From: a virus
Length of the DNA stretch: 64,000 nt
Direction: 5' to 3' (one strand)
IMG/VR virus record: IMGVR_UViG_3300047089_000113
Location: 16,595 to 80,594 of that record
The position numbers were made by a program, and so were the translations under genes. Below the pieces are notes generated by a model. It had not been told where the DNA came from, searched no databases, and saw nothing but the letters and a program-made list of their open reading frames with translations. This document shows positions 62,992-64,000 of the stretch, piece after piece; positions within the stretch are counted from its first letter, which is position 1; each line of letters begins with the position of its first letter.

Positions 62992-63264
62992 TCAGCAGCC
63001 CAGGACGAGCAGGTACCCGGTGCTCCTGTTCAGCCCGGCTGGCATGGTCACGACGGTGCCCGCGAAGTTGGCGGCGATCTCCACGAAGTCCGACTCGCCC
63101 ATCACCACGGCGCTCTTGATCACCATGAAGCTCGCGTTCTCCCCGATGGTAGCCAGGTCAATGGTGTCGTTCAGGGTGACATCGGCCAGCGCGTACAGCG
63201 CCGCCTTGTTAGCCTGCCCGGCCTGCCACTGCGGCTTGACGTTGACCCCGGTCAGGACGGCCAT
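62992..63264 (-). CDS. hypothetical virion protein
   Basis: 90 aa, AGGAGG before ATG 63264. KPQWQAGQANKAALYALADV, then DLATIGENASFMVIKSAVVM and GTVVTMPAGLNRSTGYLLVL. Beta-rich, uncharged, like small tail or decoration components. Directly downstream of a fibre-like gene. Confidence 0.55.
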   Translation of the reverse strand: MAVLTGVNVKPQWQAGQANKAALYALADVTLNDTIDLATIGENASFMVIKSAVVMGESDFVEIAANFAGTVVTMPAGLNRSTGYLLVLGC

Positions 63265-63275
63265 TTGGGTACCTC

Positions 63276-63983
63276 CTAGTGCGAGTACTTGACGATGAGC
63301 TGCGGCATGGAGTCGGTCGAGCCGCCGCCGCCGTAGAAATAGCCGTAGCGGTCCAGCGACGTGCTGCCCGCCTTCAGCACCGTCCACCGCCCGGCCGTCT
63401 TCCACGCCGCCCAGTCCGCCGATCCGATCGTGTGCGTGAGCTTCTGGCCCTCGTTGATGTGCCAGCTCGTCAGCTCGGCGCTGATATTCGACGGGCTGCC
63501 GGGCGACCCGGCGTTCCCGTAGCGCAGCGAGACGGTCATCCCGGAGTTGTACCAGGAGTGCAGGTTGAGCAGCCGCAGCGTGACGGACTGGACCGTGTAG
63601 TTCAGCACCGTGGACAGGCCGTTGCCCCGGTTGCCGTTGGCCCACACGATCCAGGAGTGCTGGTCGTAGCTCGACCCGGAGTAGGCCCCCTGGTACATCG
63701 ACCCGTTGTGGTTCTTCTGCCCCCACTGGTCGTAGGTGTAGGTGTTCGCCGGGTAGAAGGTCTCGGTGTAGGACTGGACAGTGGTGCCGCCGCCCGAGCC
63801 GGTGCCCAGGGACAGGCCGTTGTTGACGAACTGCTGGCTGATCCAGTTGCCCAGATCCTCGATGCGCAGCTCCAGCGAGCCCTGGTACTGGAAGGTGCCA
63901 GCCTGGACGTTGGCCGTCACCAGCAGCCGGTACAGCGTGTCGGACGTCAGGTTGCCGGGGATGTACTCGCAGATCGGGGTCAT
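63276..63983 (-). CDS. minor tail / fibre-like protein
   Basis: 235 aa from ATG 63983. Ser/Gly/Tyr/Asn/Trp-rich beta sequence: SYTETFYPANTYTYDQWGQK, SSYDQHSWIVWANGNRGNG, SVTLRLLNLHSWYNSGMTVS, SLDRYGYFYGGGGSTDSM. Composition is typical of receptor-binding or baseplate-tip carbohydrate modules. A preceding gene ends at 63989-63991 and continues off the right edge. Confidence 0.55.
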   Translation of the reverse strand: MTPICEYIPGNLTSDTLYRLLVTANVQAGTFQYQGSLELRIEDLGNWISQQFVNNGLSLGTGSGGGTTVQSYTETFYPANTYTYDQWGQKNHNGSMYQGAYSGSSYDQHSWIVWANGNRGNGLSTVLNYTVQSVTLRLLNLHSWYNSGMTVSLRYGNAGSPGSPSNISAELTSWHINEGQKLTHTIGSADWAAWKTAGRWTVLKAGSTSLDRYGYFYGGGGSTDSMPQLIVKYSH

Positions 63984-64000
63984 GTGGTTCAGGTTGGCGT

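Overview
The window reads as most of the genome of a tailed dsDNA phage (siphovirus-like gene order) of a GC-rich actinobacterium. The evidence is a very high GC content by eye with G/C-ending codons, tightly packed genes coupled by ATGA, GTGA and TGATG overlaps, frequent GTG starts, a full head gene set (terminase, portal, MuF-type protein, capsid protease-scaffold, major capsid, connector proteins), Gram-positive cell-wall enzymes (GH25 lysozyme with peptidoglycan-binding domain, NlpC/P60, LysM plus transglycosylase) and an Lsr2-like protein. I see no tRNA, integrase, recognisable immunity repressor or CRISPR array. Leftward structural genes run off the left edge, and leftward tail-fibre-like genes sit at the right edge. 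The genome is therefore probably circular or circularly permuted, with the missing tail genes (tape measure and others) outside the window.

Layout. 1-20,300 (minus): packaging and head. Reading right to left in transcription order: small and large terminase, portal, MuF-like protein, two giant modular proteins (1068 and 1186 aa), protease-scaffold, decoration, major capsid and head-tail connector genes. 20,400-22,670 (minus): three secreted proteins, two of them cell-wall enzymes. 22,900-39,000 (minus): a long run of small accessory genes (many with Cys pairs), a lysis cassette (GH25 endolysin, membrane proteins, holin-like gene), one lone plus-strand gene at 25,371, then a replication block of primase-polymerase, an 18-codon leader peptide and a helicase-like ATPase beside an iteron-rich, partly AT-rich region near 35,200-35,420 that looks like an origin. 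39,000 is a divergent promoter region. 39,000-62,660 (plus): Top6A/Spo11-like TOPRIM protein, ParB-like protein, family A DNA polymerase, RNase H-fold resolvase-like protein, Lsr2-like protein, SNF2-type helicase, Cas4-like nuclease, Sak4-like ATPase, a low-complexity SSB-like protein, a DUF932 protein, many small genes and two exported proteins. A two-gene minus island lies at 46,219-46,786. 62,694-64,000 (minus): a small gene and virion genes re-entering from the right.

Regulation. A short, nearly palindromic element, TGTTTACACC, recurs in intergenic leaders. In eight to nine places it sits exactly 18 nt after GGAAT (or a one-mismatch form), giving GGAAT-N18-GTT, the arrangement known for the SigR/SigH oxidative-stress sigma factors of actinobacteria. 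In another set it directly follows a TAGG(C/G)T hexamer resembling an actinobacterial -10. Many of these elements are followed by a compact GC-rich hairpin and then a Shine-Dalgarno, forming a modular promoter-hairpin-RBS cassette.

The most unusual content is: (1) the two giant proteins, in which RGRW-type and HGWIK-type tags recur near modules that include a ParB-like domain and an HExxH metallopeptidase-like domain; (2) the SigR-like promoter and hairpin cassettes; (3) a perfect 16-bp inverted repeat inside the MuF gene; (4) large tandem RNA-like stem-loops at 53,727-54,846; (5) the prion-like SSB-type protein; (6) the iteron cluster by the helicase gene.
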